DNA of 64,000 nt. Source: Nematostella vectensis (lineage: Eukaryota; Cnidaria; Anthozoa; Actiniaria; Edwardsiidae). Below the pieces are notes generated by a model that made no database searches, was not told the origin of the DNA, and saw nothing but the letters and a program-made list of their open reading frames with translations. Shown here one piece after another: positions 32,901 to 43,990 of the stretch (the stretch's first letter is position 1; each line of letters opens with the position of its first letter). The stretch spans positions 20,697,969-20,761,968 of the forward strand of contig NC_064035.1 in the NCBI RefSeq assembly GCF_932526225.1. The letters are read 5' to 3'. The translations under genes were made by a program, and so were the position numbers.

Positions 32901-35507
32901 TGTGACTTACCTCTGAGGCTTGCCCCAAAGTACATCAGCTTGTTGGCAATTGTATTGTCTCCTCTCGCCATGCGCTCTTGTAAGTCAACAACTGTCATTA
33001 AGGGGTCACCTAGTTGCTGGTCAACAAAGTACCTGCTCTGTTCCAGCGCTCGCTTTCTCATTATCATGTTATGCACTACAAATTTCCATACCTTATGCTT
33101 GGCGAATCTTCCATCCTGAAACCATAACAGGTGATCAGCCCACTCATGGAGATGTGTTGCCGTTCTAGGTCTATTAATGTGGAAATCACCCTTACCTGTA
33201 GGGAACAAGCACGGGAAGGCCATGGTGAAAAAATATGGTGTTGTAAACTCGGACGCTGGGGTCTCATCAGTTGATGGCCACGAATCACCGGTCTCAGGGC
33301 ACTATTCCTCTGATGTTCATTTTAAGCCTGGTCTCTTCCGTCTTCGTTCTCTTCAGCAATCAACCCATCTACTGCAGACTGGATCATCTCAGCCACATTA
33401 ACACCTGGCTCTGGAAGAAGTATTCATGAAACTGTAGACTCGTCCATGTCTGTCTCTCCCGCGTCTAACTGTTGTGGTGCTGGACCTTGATCATCCTGGT
33501 GATGAACGTCTTCAGCAAACTCCACAGTTCGGATGTCTGGCAGATCCCCATCCAACGGCAAGCTCTCGGTTCGCTCTCTGTCAATGGTTTCATCAGCATA
33601 TACTGGGTTGTTCTGCTGCAGCCAATACAGTGCACTTTCCACGCGTCTTCGTCTCACTCTGAAGTCTTTGTGGGTGTCTTCCTTACCTTTCCGTCTCACC
33701 CGGATAATGTCCACATCTGCAGGCAATCTGGGTAGAATCGTTGCAGGCTCCTGCACAGCTTGGGAAAGGCGATACAATGGCCCTTTGATGCAATACCTCC
33801 ATGTTTCAGCAAATGAACGTGAACAGTTGGGGCCAGTCTAGCAATCAACATCTGCTCGGCGTCAGTCAAACTTTTCAACTCGTCTGAGGCAAGGCAAGGG
33901 TCCATGTTATTTTCCACTGACCAAATTCTTGGCACCTCTTTATCTTTCTTGAACCTGGAGCAGACTCAGATTTTACACCTACGGCACGTGCTTTAACTAG
34001 GGGAAATGGCTCTTCTACCAAGGGGGGTGGTTGCACTGGATGAGCCTTAGGGTCTGTAACGTCTTCAATACTTACCTATGTAGTGTAGTCCATCCCTTGC
34101 TCAATTACAGGTTCTACATTTTGCTCTTCATCAACGACAAGGTGTGATTCAAATGCTATTTCTGCTACTACTTTGTCAGGTACTACCTCTGCAAATGATT
34201 TTGGACATGGTAAGTCGTGTTTGTGTATAGGAGTGACATAGCTGAACTAGTGTACATAAAACTTGATAATACCATATTAAAAAAAATACTCAACATTTGT
34301 ATATCAAACAAAATTGTAGGGGAATGAAAAAGTATAAGTTATCTTTCAATTACAATTTTATAATTAATACTTACCTGACACTGTACAAATATCTTGTCTG
34401 CAAGAAGGTTCACCACCATTATCACATGATTCAACTGCGTTATGGATATCACTATGGTTTTCTGAAATAAAAAGAATGAAAAAATCATGTAAGTTATAGT
34501 TAAAGTCAAACAAGCAATAACCCCCCCCCCCCCCCCCCCAAAAAAAAAATACTTTTTAAGGAAGCAATTGTGGTTGGTGTCCCCTGGGCATGCTCTGAAT
34601 GTGAGAGTCTTTTTAACATAGAAATGCAAGTCACTATCCTGGTTTTGTCCATGTGAATTGAGGGGACCCTCGGTGTGCTATGGAAAACTCAAAACAGGGG
34701 GGAGGAATCTCTTTGGGTCTGTCTCTTGTAAATTCTGTTCAAACATAGCCTGGAGTCAATGGTTGTATCTATTGTTTCTGAAAAAAAAAATGCTTGTATG
34801 GTGTCATATTTGTGCAGGAAATGATTTGAAATTATTATCCTGATAATGATTTGTGCTAGCTTCTTGAAAGTATGGTACCCTTACTGAAAAAAATATAATT
34901 CCTGTAAATACCTGCTTCTATAGACATGTCCTGGCTTGTTTCTGTGCTTGTACAACTCATCAAACCCATCTCTTCCCCATGTGGCTGTACTACAATTTGA
35001 ATGCATAGTTGAAAAAGTTAAAATTAGTACATTATTGTACTGATTCATCAATATTTGTGAATTTATTGAGTTCTTATTATGAATCTTATAAATTACATCT
35101 GCACTTTTTATGAAAGCTAGGTTGTCCTAAATACTCTCATCAACTCTCATTTGCATGATCAAATGGCCAAAACTCTCATAAAAAATAATATTGAATTTGA
35201 ACATGCTCACAGATGAGAGTCTATTATGAGATTTGATTGGAGTGTGTACAGGGGTTAAATCTCATCAATGAGTAGGTACTCATATGCATTTGATTGGGAT
35301 TTCATCCCTTATGATAATATAGCAAAGTGCTTGTTCATATGCCTACATATACATCAACACCCCACAAAGTACAATCTAGTATCAGCATGTACATAAGGTC
35401 CGGTCCATTTTGACTACCAAACTCAATCATGTTTTTTTTCTTACCTGCACATGCTTGGCCGGCTGAGTTGCTCTCCTCTCTAACTTCAGTGTTTCTACAG
35501 CCAAATC
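29998..35507 (-). pseudogene. Helitron copy B: Rep-helicase gene with introns, 3' end lost
   Basis: Exons begin at 35445-35507, 34912-34989 and 34375-34461 (63, 78 and 87 nt, all multiples of three, with good GT/AG ends). Next come the Helitron-like N region (HINRPRTATHLHEWADH, FVVHNMIMRKRALEQSRYF), the shared intron (32012-32390), and a Rep end NWFSLDELKSEDETLKD. The helicase has Walker A VVSGTGGTGKSYMI (about 30,570) and a Walker B region LVVLIGDERSMIGRTTLGWM. Coding character continues through GRLVWTSFDAAGELTQIIRQ and stops at about 29,998, where the LINE A-rich tail abuts. Frameshifts occur at about 33.78, 32.65, 31.2 and 30.5 kb. It keeps the helicase start that copy A lost. Confidence 0.87.
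34519..34549. repeat. Poly-C/poly-A homopolymer tract in Helitron B intron
   Basis: About 20 C followed by 9-10 A in an intron between N-terminal exons. It could be an assembly-sensitive site. Confidence 0.7.
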
Positions 35508-35893
35508 CTAGTAAATACCACAATACACATCTTTTCGAAAAAAAGACGATAACAAGTAAATGAAGTCTCATTTAGTAGCAAAACTTCTGATGATTCGCAA
35601 AGTTGTTTACAATTTTTCAGGCACACGGTGACAGCTAAATGTCAAATCATTTGAGAGAAGTGAAAACTGATTGGCTGGTAAGGGATCCCATAAAATACTG
35701 TTAGCCGTGATTGGTCCACTTCTTACTTTGGCAGTGGAACTCGACAAAACTTTTTAGCACCCTAGCATAAGGCAACCCACAGGATAGCCGTGGTCGCCTA
35801 AAAATGGATTTGTGATCCCAGAAGCGCCATTTCTTGACCATATCAGGGTTTTGGAGGCATGCATGTATTATTATTTATTACTTCCTGTTCTAG

Positions 35894-36106
35894 CTATGAG
35901 GACAAAAGTCCTTCCACCAAACGGACTGTTTCTTGAAAAGTATCTATACTATAATTGTTGTCCTCAACTGAGGTGCCTACAAGTCGTTGCAGTTGTTGAA
36001 TCATTTCAGGATCAAGAGGACATCTTGTTTCAGGAACTACAACTTGATGTTCATTAGCACTTCCCACAGGTCCATCCCAATCAACACCATAATAGGTGAA
36101 GTCTTC
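35894..36106 (-). pseudogene. C-terminal exon of an rve-type integrase element
   Basis: A clean acceptor (TTTTGGAACAG) precedes EDFTYYGVDWDGPVGSANEH, QVVVPETRCPLDPEMIQQLQ, then NNYSIDTFQETVRLVEGLL and a stop. The Y-G-V-D-W-D-G-P ... V-V-V-P pattern resembles the tail found after the integrase core in animal rve-integrase genes (Ginger-like or captured integrases); this is from memory of the pattern, not a search. It shares strand and neighbourhood with the core fragment at 36796-37110 and was probably its downstream exon. Confidence 0.5.
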
Positions 36107-36610
36107 CTGTTCCAAAAAAAAAAATTATTGATAGATTGATATGAAACTTATAGTGAGCATTTAGAACAATTTTAATAACCCCTTCCCAGACATGCCCAGA
36201 GTCACCATTTTTTTAAATACAATGTGTCGGGACACATAACAGGACTAAAAATGCAACTGTGCATACTTAGCCTATAATCTGATGTCAAACGCAAGTACTT
36301 CTAAATCTGAACTGCAGTATTGTATTGCACACAATTGATTTCCTGAGCCTTTTTGAATTTACAAGGAATCTCAAGATCTAGCACATATGGTTTATATACA
36401 CACCTACTTCCTTTATTTGATACCTGACTGAAATCCACCCTCATAGAGAAAACATCTGGATTTCCAGCTAAAAAAATATTTATTGATGATGTCATTTCCC
36501 CAGTTATCAGATAAGCTGGTTGACTGGATAGTAATTATGCAAATACATCTATTTATGATTATAGCACAAACAGGATGCTTTAAAAATACATACATTTACA
36601 ACATTAGTAT

Positions 36611-37140
36611 CTGATAAATTGATCGCTATCTGATCTCTGGACAAATGATGTCATAACTAAGGAATTTTTCAGCCCAAAATGCAGATATTTTCTCTTCAGA
36701 GTGTAGATTTTTTTATCGGACCCTCAAATAAAGAAGCTGCTTTCACAAGCTAGAAGAAACTGCAATCACATCAAGAAATTTTTGTACAAATTTACCTGTT
36801 CTTGACTCCTGGGCTCCGAAAGCATTGTTCGAGACAATCCCTCAATCCACAACTGGAAAGGCGATTTATTTCCTACTGTTCTCATACTAATACTGCCACG
36901 TCACGTCGTCTTTTCACCACCAAGATCACGTCGTACACGAGATGGCAACCCATATTCTTCCACAGATTTTACAAAGCATTGTAAAACAATGGCAGTGTCT
37001 GATGCTCGCAGGTAAACAGGCATTCTGGAATACCCATCGATGCCACCATGCACAACAATCTTCCATAATATGTGAAAGACAGCATTTTGCTTGGCAATGA
37101 CATCATTTGTCCAGAGATCAGATAGTGATCAATTTATCAG
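36611..37140. mobile_element. 530-bp element bounded by 44-bp inverted repeats
   Basis: 36611-36654 and 37097-37140 are inverted copies with one mismatch (outer sequence CTGATAAATTGATC). The interval contains the rve integrase core fragment. No target duplication could be recognised outside. It may be a non-autonomous derivative, or an inverted duplication around a fragment of the integrase gene. Confidence 0.65.
36796..37110 (-). pseudogene. rve-type integrase core fragment
   Basis: Minus-strand reading gives FHILWKIVVHGGIDGYSRMP, VYLRASDTAIVLQCFVKSVE, EYGLPSRVRRDLGGEKTT then a stop. This is the first catalytic Asp (GIDGYSR) and the second (normally RSDxGGEN, here RRDLGGEK) of a DDE integrase. 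After the stop NKSPFQLWIEGLSRTMLS continues to a good donor (GAACAG, GTAAAT). The region with the catalytic Glu is deleted. The fragment lies inside a pair of 44-bp inverted repeats, and its reading frame enters the right-hand repeat. Confidence 0.7.
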
Positions 37141-37589
37141 ATCAAGGAGGCAGCGTGATTGGCTGAAGTAAAGAATGATATAATAATGGCGTATGTTGTA
37201 ACATATCATTAACACAGTCCAACATCTATTAAGCGAGTTTAAATCCCCGACATTAAATAACAACCGTTACAATATAAACATCAGTAGCAACCATGTTAAC
37301 CCTGACATGAGCGCTCTTTCCAAATGTTAAACCCGGGACTTTCCACCGAATCACACACCACGACACAAGGGTAAAAACAGATATATTCGGTATCAGTCGT
37401 CTTGCATACAACTCTCTTCGAAATCCGTAATTGTCCAGTTACACAATAGCGCGATCAAATATCAGATTACTCTATCCGGCGATACTTACTTAAGCATACA
37501 CCTTATTACTACTAAGTTTTGCGAAATGTGAATTTAGCATTCTAGACCGACCGCAGTTGTTAAAAAGCAGATGAATTGAACATGCTCAC
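37141..37589. other. No gene recognised
   Basis: Non-coding with stops in all frames. Further exons of the tyrosine-recombinase N-half would be expected here on the minus strand, but none could be found. Confidence 0.4.
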
Positions 37590-38343
37590 CTAGGGTAGAC
37601 GATGCAAGCTTCCTGTCCGTCTGCAACGAGAAATGTTTAGCTCAGTTTTACGTTCGCTCGCGTCGTGTCGATTCCAAAAATTCAAAACATGCCGCCGCCA
37701 TTTTTAAAAGAAAGAATGGGGAGGGAGGCCTGGGTACTAGTACCGAGTTTCTTCGCGACGCGCTGACACCACTTCGACGCGACGCGCAAATTATTGATTA
37801 AGCATATTTTCGACGGACTTACCTTTAAATAATCCAGATACCTTTCGAGTAACCGTGTTCTTAAAAATAGATCTGGGCTGATGTCTTTGTAATGAAGCGT
37901 GTCTCTACAGAACCCAAGATAACCTAGGGGGGGAGGGAATATAAGTCGTCACAAGTTGTTGTCATGGTAACAGCTAGCAGCAAGGTGCTAAATCTGACTC
38001 TAAAAGAACGCTTACGCATGAAACTCACGAGACAAAATAAAACTTACATAGAATTCTCTCATTTGCCTTCGTCCAGGTCGAGGGAGAAATGGGCGACCCT
38101 TTTCTTTCCAAATTAATGTCTTTGGTGAAAAAAACCTTAACATCTCTTAAAAGCTTAGCCATCTCCGTTGTGAGTTCAGCGATCGGTATGGCATATTTTC
38201 GCGAATGCACTTTTTTTTGCTGTGTCGTCTGTTGAGGCCTGCGGGTCAGTAGCGGTGCTTTTATCGGCGGGCACGTGATTCTCCATTTCTCCACTGTCAT
38301 CTGTAATACTGTCATACTGGACCAAGCCCGCGGCCTGCGCCAT
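37590..38343 (-). pseudogene. Tyrosine-recombinase gene, N-terminal half (core-binding region)
   Basis: Three exons (minus): 38048-38343, 37823-37923, 37590-37620, with donors GTAAGT, GTAAGT and GTGAGC and good acceptors. Exon 1 starts MAQAAGLVQYDSITDDSGEM. After a one-base frameshift in a run of A (about 38,205-38,215) it continues LTTEMAKLLRDVKVFFTKDI, then SPSTWTKANERIL. Exon 2 gives CYLGFCRDTLHYKDISPDLF, LRTRLLERYLDYLK, and exon 3 TDRKLASSTL. This resembles the SAM-like core-binding domain of phage-integrase-type recombinases. Phases agree between exons. No catalytic exons follow downstream; the catalytic half of such a gene lies upstream at 39.5-41.2 kb. Confidence 0.6.
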
Positions 38344-38547
38344 CGTGTGCACTAAGACGGCTCGCGAACAAGTGTGACTTGACCATGACGCGCGCGTCCT
38401 TGACAATAGATAATGCATATTCCCATGAATATGATAGATATGGTCAGATATGATGTTGATTTCTCGTCATTGGGCAATCACACTGAATAAGGTAAGGGTT
38501 TGGTGCTGTTGACCGCGATGTATGGTTTAAAACACTAGACGAACGCG

Positions 38548-39011
38548 CTTCAATGAAGCAATAATCAGAGATCCTAGCGTGAAGGTTAGATCGAGACGAT
38601 TTTGCGGTAGTGCACACGTGAATCCGACTTTGATTTCACCTTGACAACGCGTCGTTTTTAGCGTGTCCTGTGAAGTGTCTCCCGAGATGCCTTACGGTCT
38701 TATTGTTCTCACTGTGTGGGGGGGTTGCCTGTGGTGGTGACGTCATCACTTCAATGAAGCAATAATCAAAGATCCTAGCGTGAAGGTTAGATCGAGACGA
38801 TCTTGCGGTAGTGCACACGTGAAGCCGACTTTGATTTCACCTTGTCAACGCGTCGTTTTTAGCGTGGCCTGTGAAGTGTCTCCCGAGATGCCTTACGGTC
38901 TTACTGTTCTCACTGTGGGGGGGGGGGGGGGTTGCCTGTGGTGGTGACGTCATCACTTCAATGAAGCAATAATCAGAGACCCTAGCGTGAAGGGAGAAGG
39001 TTAGATCGAGA
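38548..39011. repeat. Tandem repeat of about 200 bp, 2.3 copies
   Basis: Units start with CTTCAATGAAGCAATAATCA at 38548, 38749 and 38956. Unit 1 is 201 bp, unit 2 is 207 bp (a longer G run) and unit 3 stops after about 56 bp. Units 1 and 2 are nearly identical and contain a poly-G tract and TGACGTCATCA, a CRE-like palindrome. It lies between the two tyrosine-recombinase gene halves and would be 5' of the N-half start codon. Confidence 0.85.
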
Positions 39012-39339
39012 CTGGTCGGGGGGTAGGTATAAGTCTGGCTTATACACGGGTAAATCCGTTTTTGCTAATATCTCCCAAACAGAAATAGCTATCATCACCA
39101 GACTTGGCAGCTACAACATTGACATAGGTCCGCAGATTATTTTCGAGTATGTTGCCATGGCAACCAATTTAAGGAGGTTTGGGTGGGGCCCTATTGTTTT
39201 TTTCAGATGATACAATCACTGTATTTTTGCTCCACCTTTGTAATGGATAGTCTCTAGATTCAAAGAATGGCCTATCAATACTCTGATATTCGAGCTTCTT
39301 GACAAACATGTTTATTCATCTGAGAGATTATTTGTACAT

Positions 39340-39340
<1 letters not shown>

Positions 39341-39400
<60 letters not shown>
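39341..39400. repeat. AAT microsatellite
   Basis: Twenty uninterrupted TAA/AAT units between the tandem repeat and the tyrosine-recombinase C-half. Confidence 0.95.
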
Positions 39401-39486
39401 GGTAAGGATTATCACTTTTTCTTCCAGGTAACCAAACAGAATGCATCCTCATCAAATCACTATCCACAGTCCTTCACAGTATGTTA

Positions 39487-41216
39487 TCAGTTGTTCCCTA
39501 AGACCGCCCTGTGTATTTTTTTCAATGATGTGGTCAATTTGTAGAGGCCGGGAGAGTTTTTAATCTCTTTCACTTGGACGGGAACTAAGGCATCTAAGCT
39601 TTCTATCCAGCTGGCTTCATCGTAGTGAAAAGCGTACAGGCCTTTTTCCGCAGTGGCCTTGAACCACAGTAGCGAAGCCTTTCTACCGGGCATGAGGTTC
39701 TGAATTCTAGCTAGCAGAATGTTCGGATTTGCCAGAGTGCTGCCTTCTACTGTGAGAGCAACCCAGCTACCTTTATCAAGCCCTGCATTTCTGTCGGACG
39801 GCTGAGCTGATAGTGACTCGATTGTATTTTCTGCTAATTCTGAAGCAAGGCTGACAGCCAAACTCTTCTTTTCGCTGGAATTTGTACGGTCATAGGTGAG
39901 TTGAGCTTGCTTCCTTGTGTGTCTCAAGGCCGACGCCAAACTGTCTTTCATTGCGTCGGTGCACTGGCTGATAAAACAAAAGAAAGAAAGTCCTGGTTGT
40001 GAATTTTGCTTGCGGTGTGTAATTACTAATAGTTCTAAGTTATCATTACAGAATCGTTTTATTCGTGAAGAAAATGGCTGATAAACACAGCATGGTGCCG
40101 TCCAGAGTCTTGTGGGGGAGTGAGTGATAATAGTCTGCAATTTCATCTACTTAGCATGGAATTCTCACCTGTCCCCATAACAATAAGTCACGAAGGAGCT
40201 TCTCAGAAGGTGCAAGTTGACACTCACTCCTGTTAGGTGGTAAAAGACAGACTTCATGTGGGTTGAGAATGCGGGACCACTAAAGGGTTTTCCTTTATCT
40301 GTCTAAAAACAAAAAGAAGTAAAGAATCACTCATCAATTCAATATCAATTCAAATGCAATGTTTTTTTCCATGTAACCCCCCCTCCCCCCCTCCCCCCAA
40401 ATTAGGGGGCTATAAAATGACCCCACAAAGGGATAGTAGTTGTTTTAAATGCTTTCATAGTCACCCTATGTAGGATTGTTAGATGTTCAAAATATTAATT
40501 CACCACCAAAACTAACCCTTCCTAGGATTGTAATGAGAGTATAACCTTTCCTGGGATGAGTGATGATGTACAAAATGTCTTGTTGGGGTGAGACAATTGG
40601 TTGAGATAACTTATCAAAGATGACTATTTCGCTGGATTACTTTAGAAAGATAATTCGCAACCTTATAAGAATTAGGGTTAGGGTTAGGTTCTATCCAAAA
40701 ATCACTAGTTCCAAGAAGATCAGTGAGCCCTTTGAAGAAATATAATTGGAAACTGAAGTCATAACTTACCAGGAGAAGAAAATTGTTGGTTGTGCCATCG
40801 TCAGAGGCGTCGAGAAGAATATCTCTGTATTTGTCCAGATATTCCCTTATGATGACGTTCAATCTGTGATCTTCCTGAAAGTGAAAAAAAAAGTCAGCTA
40901 ATATATGAAAACAGTAGTAGCACACATAAAATTCCATTTGTGATAAGAAGAAGATTAAATGGTTACTTTATTATAGTTTAAACAAATAATCGTGTTTTCC
41001 CATATGCTGTTGTCACGCAATCTACAAGCACATGTCAAAATAAAGGATAAATCACAAATGAAAGACTTACTGGCAAATTTGTGACATCAACCCCATGAGA
41101 GCCATATGTCGATTCCAAAAATAGGCAGTCAAAGACTGCATGTGACTCAAGGTATAATGCATAAGAAACGTAAAGAGTAGAGACTTTAGTGTAGGTCTTA
41201 GCATAGTGAATTGTTT
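39487..41216 (-). pseudogene. Tyrosine-recombinase gene, catalytic half (Crypton-like candidate)
   Basis: Four exons (minus): 41071-41216, 40770-40874, 40169-40302, 39487-39967, all GT-AG with agreeing phases. The exons read ETIHYAKTYTKVSTLYVSYA, then EDHRLNVIIREYLDKYRDIL, then TDKGKPFSGPAFSTHMKSVF with LTGVSVNLHLLRSSFVTYCY (the Arg-containing box of tyrosine recombinases). The last exon has SALRHTRKQAQLTYDR, where the His-to-Tyr spacing (H plus 9) equals that of GHxxxxTTxxY and gives the nucleophile Tyr. A C-terminal extension (GSWVALTVEGSTLANPNILL, then LDALVPVQVKEIKNSPGLYK) ends RAVLGNN. A possible further small exon is at about 41,797-41,815. These four exons are open; the first half is missing. 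Introns and fold fit a Crypton- or DIRS-type element gene. Confidence 0.65.
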
Positions 41217-41816
41217 CTGAAGAAGTTAGAATTTACAGTGTAAGCATAAGAAACAGAAAGATGTGAAAAATTAGGTTGTGTGGCTAAACACCATAAAAAT
41301 GTTCAATTTTGCAAAATATAAACATTTTATTTCCACTTCAATATAAATATATAACGTGAATACAATTTTTGTGGCTTTTCAAAAATATTGATATAGTTAT
41401 AATATGAACAGTAACATCTTATATAAAAATATATTCAATAAAATCCCTTTAAAATAATATTTGTCTGTACTTTCACTCTATTTTGTAATATAATTGTGAA
41501 ATGTTTGTTGATTATATCATGGATGGTCTTGGTTGACCAATAACTAGATTTTGGCTTATACAATATGATCAATATGAGTTGAATATCAGCAAGACCATTG
41601 TACACAGTCATCTAGATACAATATGAACAAGAACAATAATGCTGGTTCCAGTTTTACAACTAAACGAACTCTAAATTTAACTTTTTTGAATGAATTTCTC
41701 TGTATTATACAAGAAAAGCAGAGAATATCAGACTTATGCCTGTAGTTCAACAAAAACTCAAAATATGCAAATAAATGTTTTTCTGTAGTGTTTATACCTT
41801 CGACGTGTTTTGAGGT

Positions 41817-43098
41817 CTAAAAGAGAACCTGATGAATGACAGAGGTTGAATTATCCACAATAAGTTGCTTAGTTCCAGCAGTTAAGAAAAGCTTGTTCAG
41901 TTCTTTAGGTGATAAGTCATCTATTCTAGTGTCGCCTTTGTTGATGGAGATGAGAAAACTTTGCAGGCCATCATTAAAGCATGTGTACATCTGCATTTTG
42001 CCATCAGTTTTCTTGACAGTTAAGTTGCAAACCAGTTTTGTTTGGCATTCTGAAAAGAGCATAGTTGTTTGGCAAGTTGGCAGGGGACATGTTATCATGT
42101 CATCTTCACTATCATCTTGATTTAGCGTGGTGTTGCATACAACACAAGAGTTTGCTGCTTTCACATTGGCACCGATAAACCGTCCCTCGATAATATTTTC
42201 AGCAAATTGCTCAGATGTTAAGTTTATGTCATGGATTTGTCGATCAGCTGGTTCAATTGATGTTGAAGTATTTGTAGATAGATATTTAACGTCATCAAAT
42301 ACTCTGATTCTAACATTCTTAAATGTGTACGTTTTTCCACATTCTACTCTGTCAATGAGGTCTTCCCAGAGAGTGAGTTTTATTGTGCTCATCACCAATG
42401 ATACAGTCTGATTTCTTTAGCTGTTGACCTTGTTTAATGATCAATTGATTTTCGTGATTCTTTGTTACCACCTTAGCAACAATGTCAACTGCCTTGTATT
42501 CTGGCGCTGATAACGCTTCTTGCACCGTCACAATAGATGAGACAACTTGGGAGTTATATGAGAATTCTGGCGCTGCTGATGTTATCTTTGATTTTTTCGT
42601 CATTCTGAACTCTTCAGAGGTACTGGTGCTAGCCATTCTTTTGGTGGCTGTGATTTTTATTGGTGATTTATTTTGGTATGGTTCAAGGAGATTTTTTCTT
42701 AGCTGTGGGTCATAGCACACGGCACGGACCTTTTCAGCTTCTCCAGTTTGGACAAGACAGTCAAAGTATGGTTTTCTGTTTTTTTTTTTTCGCATGCTTA
42801 ACAGGACTTAGGCTATGAACAAAACCCTCTAGTTGAACATCTGAAAGAATAGAACTTATTTTAGTCATTGCAAACACATTGTTTATTATGCTTTACAAAA
42901 CAAAGAAATATATATCTTACCTGGTGAGTCGTCAGCTTTGTCAGCTTTGTTGAGTTGTTGTTGTCTGCAATTAAAAGGAGATGTTATGTAATAATATTAG
43001 CAAAGAGTACAAAGATATTACCTAAGATAAGATGGAAACGAAAAATAGAAATGAAATTAAGATACAAGTACTTACGGGTTTGTTGTAGGAGTGCTCAT
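41817..43098 (-). pseudogene. Helentron-associated RPA1-like single-strand DNA-binding gene
   Basis: Exons (minus): 43076-43098 (MSTPTTN), 42921-42964 and 42840 downwards, with donors GTAAGT and GTAAGA and phases agreeing. OB-fold sequence: KNRKPYFDCLVQTGEAEKVR, then QLIIKQGQQLKKSDCIIGDE. A one-base loss at about 42,390 shifts to STIKLTLWEDLIDRVECGKT YTFKNVRIRVF, the second part of an RPA70 OB fold. A zinc-ribbon-like CVVCNTTLNQDDSEDDMITC with CPLPTC and FSECQTKLVC follows, as in the RPA1 C-terminal domain. RPA genes accompany many Helitrons and Helentrons and coat the displaced strand. The final TAG coincides with a possible acceptor of the neighbouring recombinase gene. Confidence 0.75.
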
Positions 43099-43324
43099 GT
43101 TGGTATTCTGTAATGAAATAAAGTGTATCTAAACAATTGCACTATTGAGTGTATTTAACTGTGTTTCTAATACATAATATTTATAATAAGTACCTAATTA
43201 TTCAGAATACCGGTAGTCTTATAAGAACATAATCAGTATGTGCTAATGTTAAATAAACTAGTGTGTAATGTAAATTGTTTTACTGTTTAACTGTATTTAT
43301 AGACTCCATTATCAAATTTTGCCT

Positions 43325-43990
43325 TTAGTTAATGAAGCTGTTTATCAATACACAAATGGCTTTATGATCAGAAAAATATGTCTCCAAAATCTGAAAGCTT
43401 GTTTGCACTTCAGGTAAATTAGTGTAGATGTGGTCAATACAGGTTTTACTGTCTGTTGTACTACATGAAACTAGCTGTCTATAACAATTTTGTGTTATAA
43501 AAAAGTTATAAAGTGATGCACGGCGTGATTCACTGAACCAGTTCACATTGAAATCACAAATAAAAATGTTAATTTGTTTTGGTAGAGAGTCTAGTGTCTC
43601 TTTCATAGCATTACATAATTCTGTTATTGATACTGTTGGTGAGCTGTATACTCCCACTATTGTAATATGAGGTATGATCATAAACCTCAAAATAGTTATT
43701 TCTACACCATGTATATTACTACAAAATGGATATCCTGGGTAATAGTCAAGACGGCTATACACTGCTGTACCTCCATATGGCCTTACATTTTGTCTTGGTG
43801 TACCATCATTTCTGAACAATGTATAGTTTTTATCATCTAATAGATATGAATCATCATTTTCATGCTAAAAAAATCTTGTTTCTGAAAAAATATTTACATC
43901 AGTGCTTGAGTAATTTAAGTCATGACGTATGTCATCTATATGCTTGTGCAATGATCTTGCATTGAGAAAACAGATTTTAATACTAGCTTG
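43325..43990 (-). pseudogene. Helentron C-terminal endonuclease domain
   Basis: The exonuclease-endonuclease-phosphatase fold begins KICFLNARSLHKHIDDIRHD in the helicase frame, with the catalytic Glu in FSETRFF. After an in-frame TAG (about 43,865) come RPYGGTAVYSRLDYYPGYPF, the metal site ICDFNVNWFSESRRASLYNF (usually GDFN), TCIDHIYTNLP and FSDHKAICVLI. So Glu, Asp-Asn and SDH are all present and only the Gly of GDFN is replaced by Cys. This LINE-type endonuclease, attached after the helicase, distinguishes Helentrons from canonical Helitrons. Confidence 0.85.

Noticed and set aside
40671-40692. TTAGGG repeats (about three units) resembling telomere sequence
   Set aside because: Too short for an interstitial telomere, and it lies in an intron of the recombinase gene; likely a chance or microsatellite-like motif.
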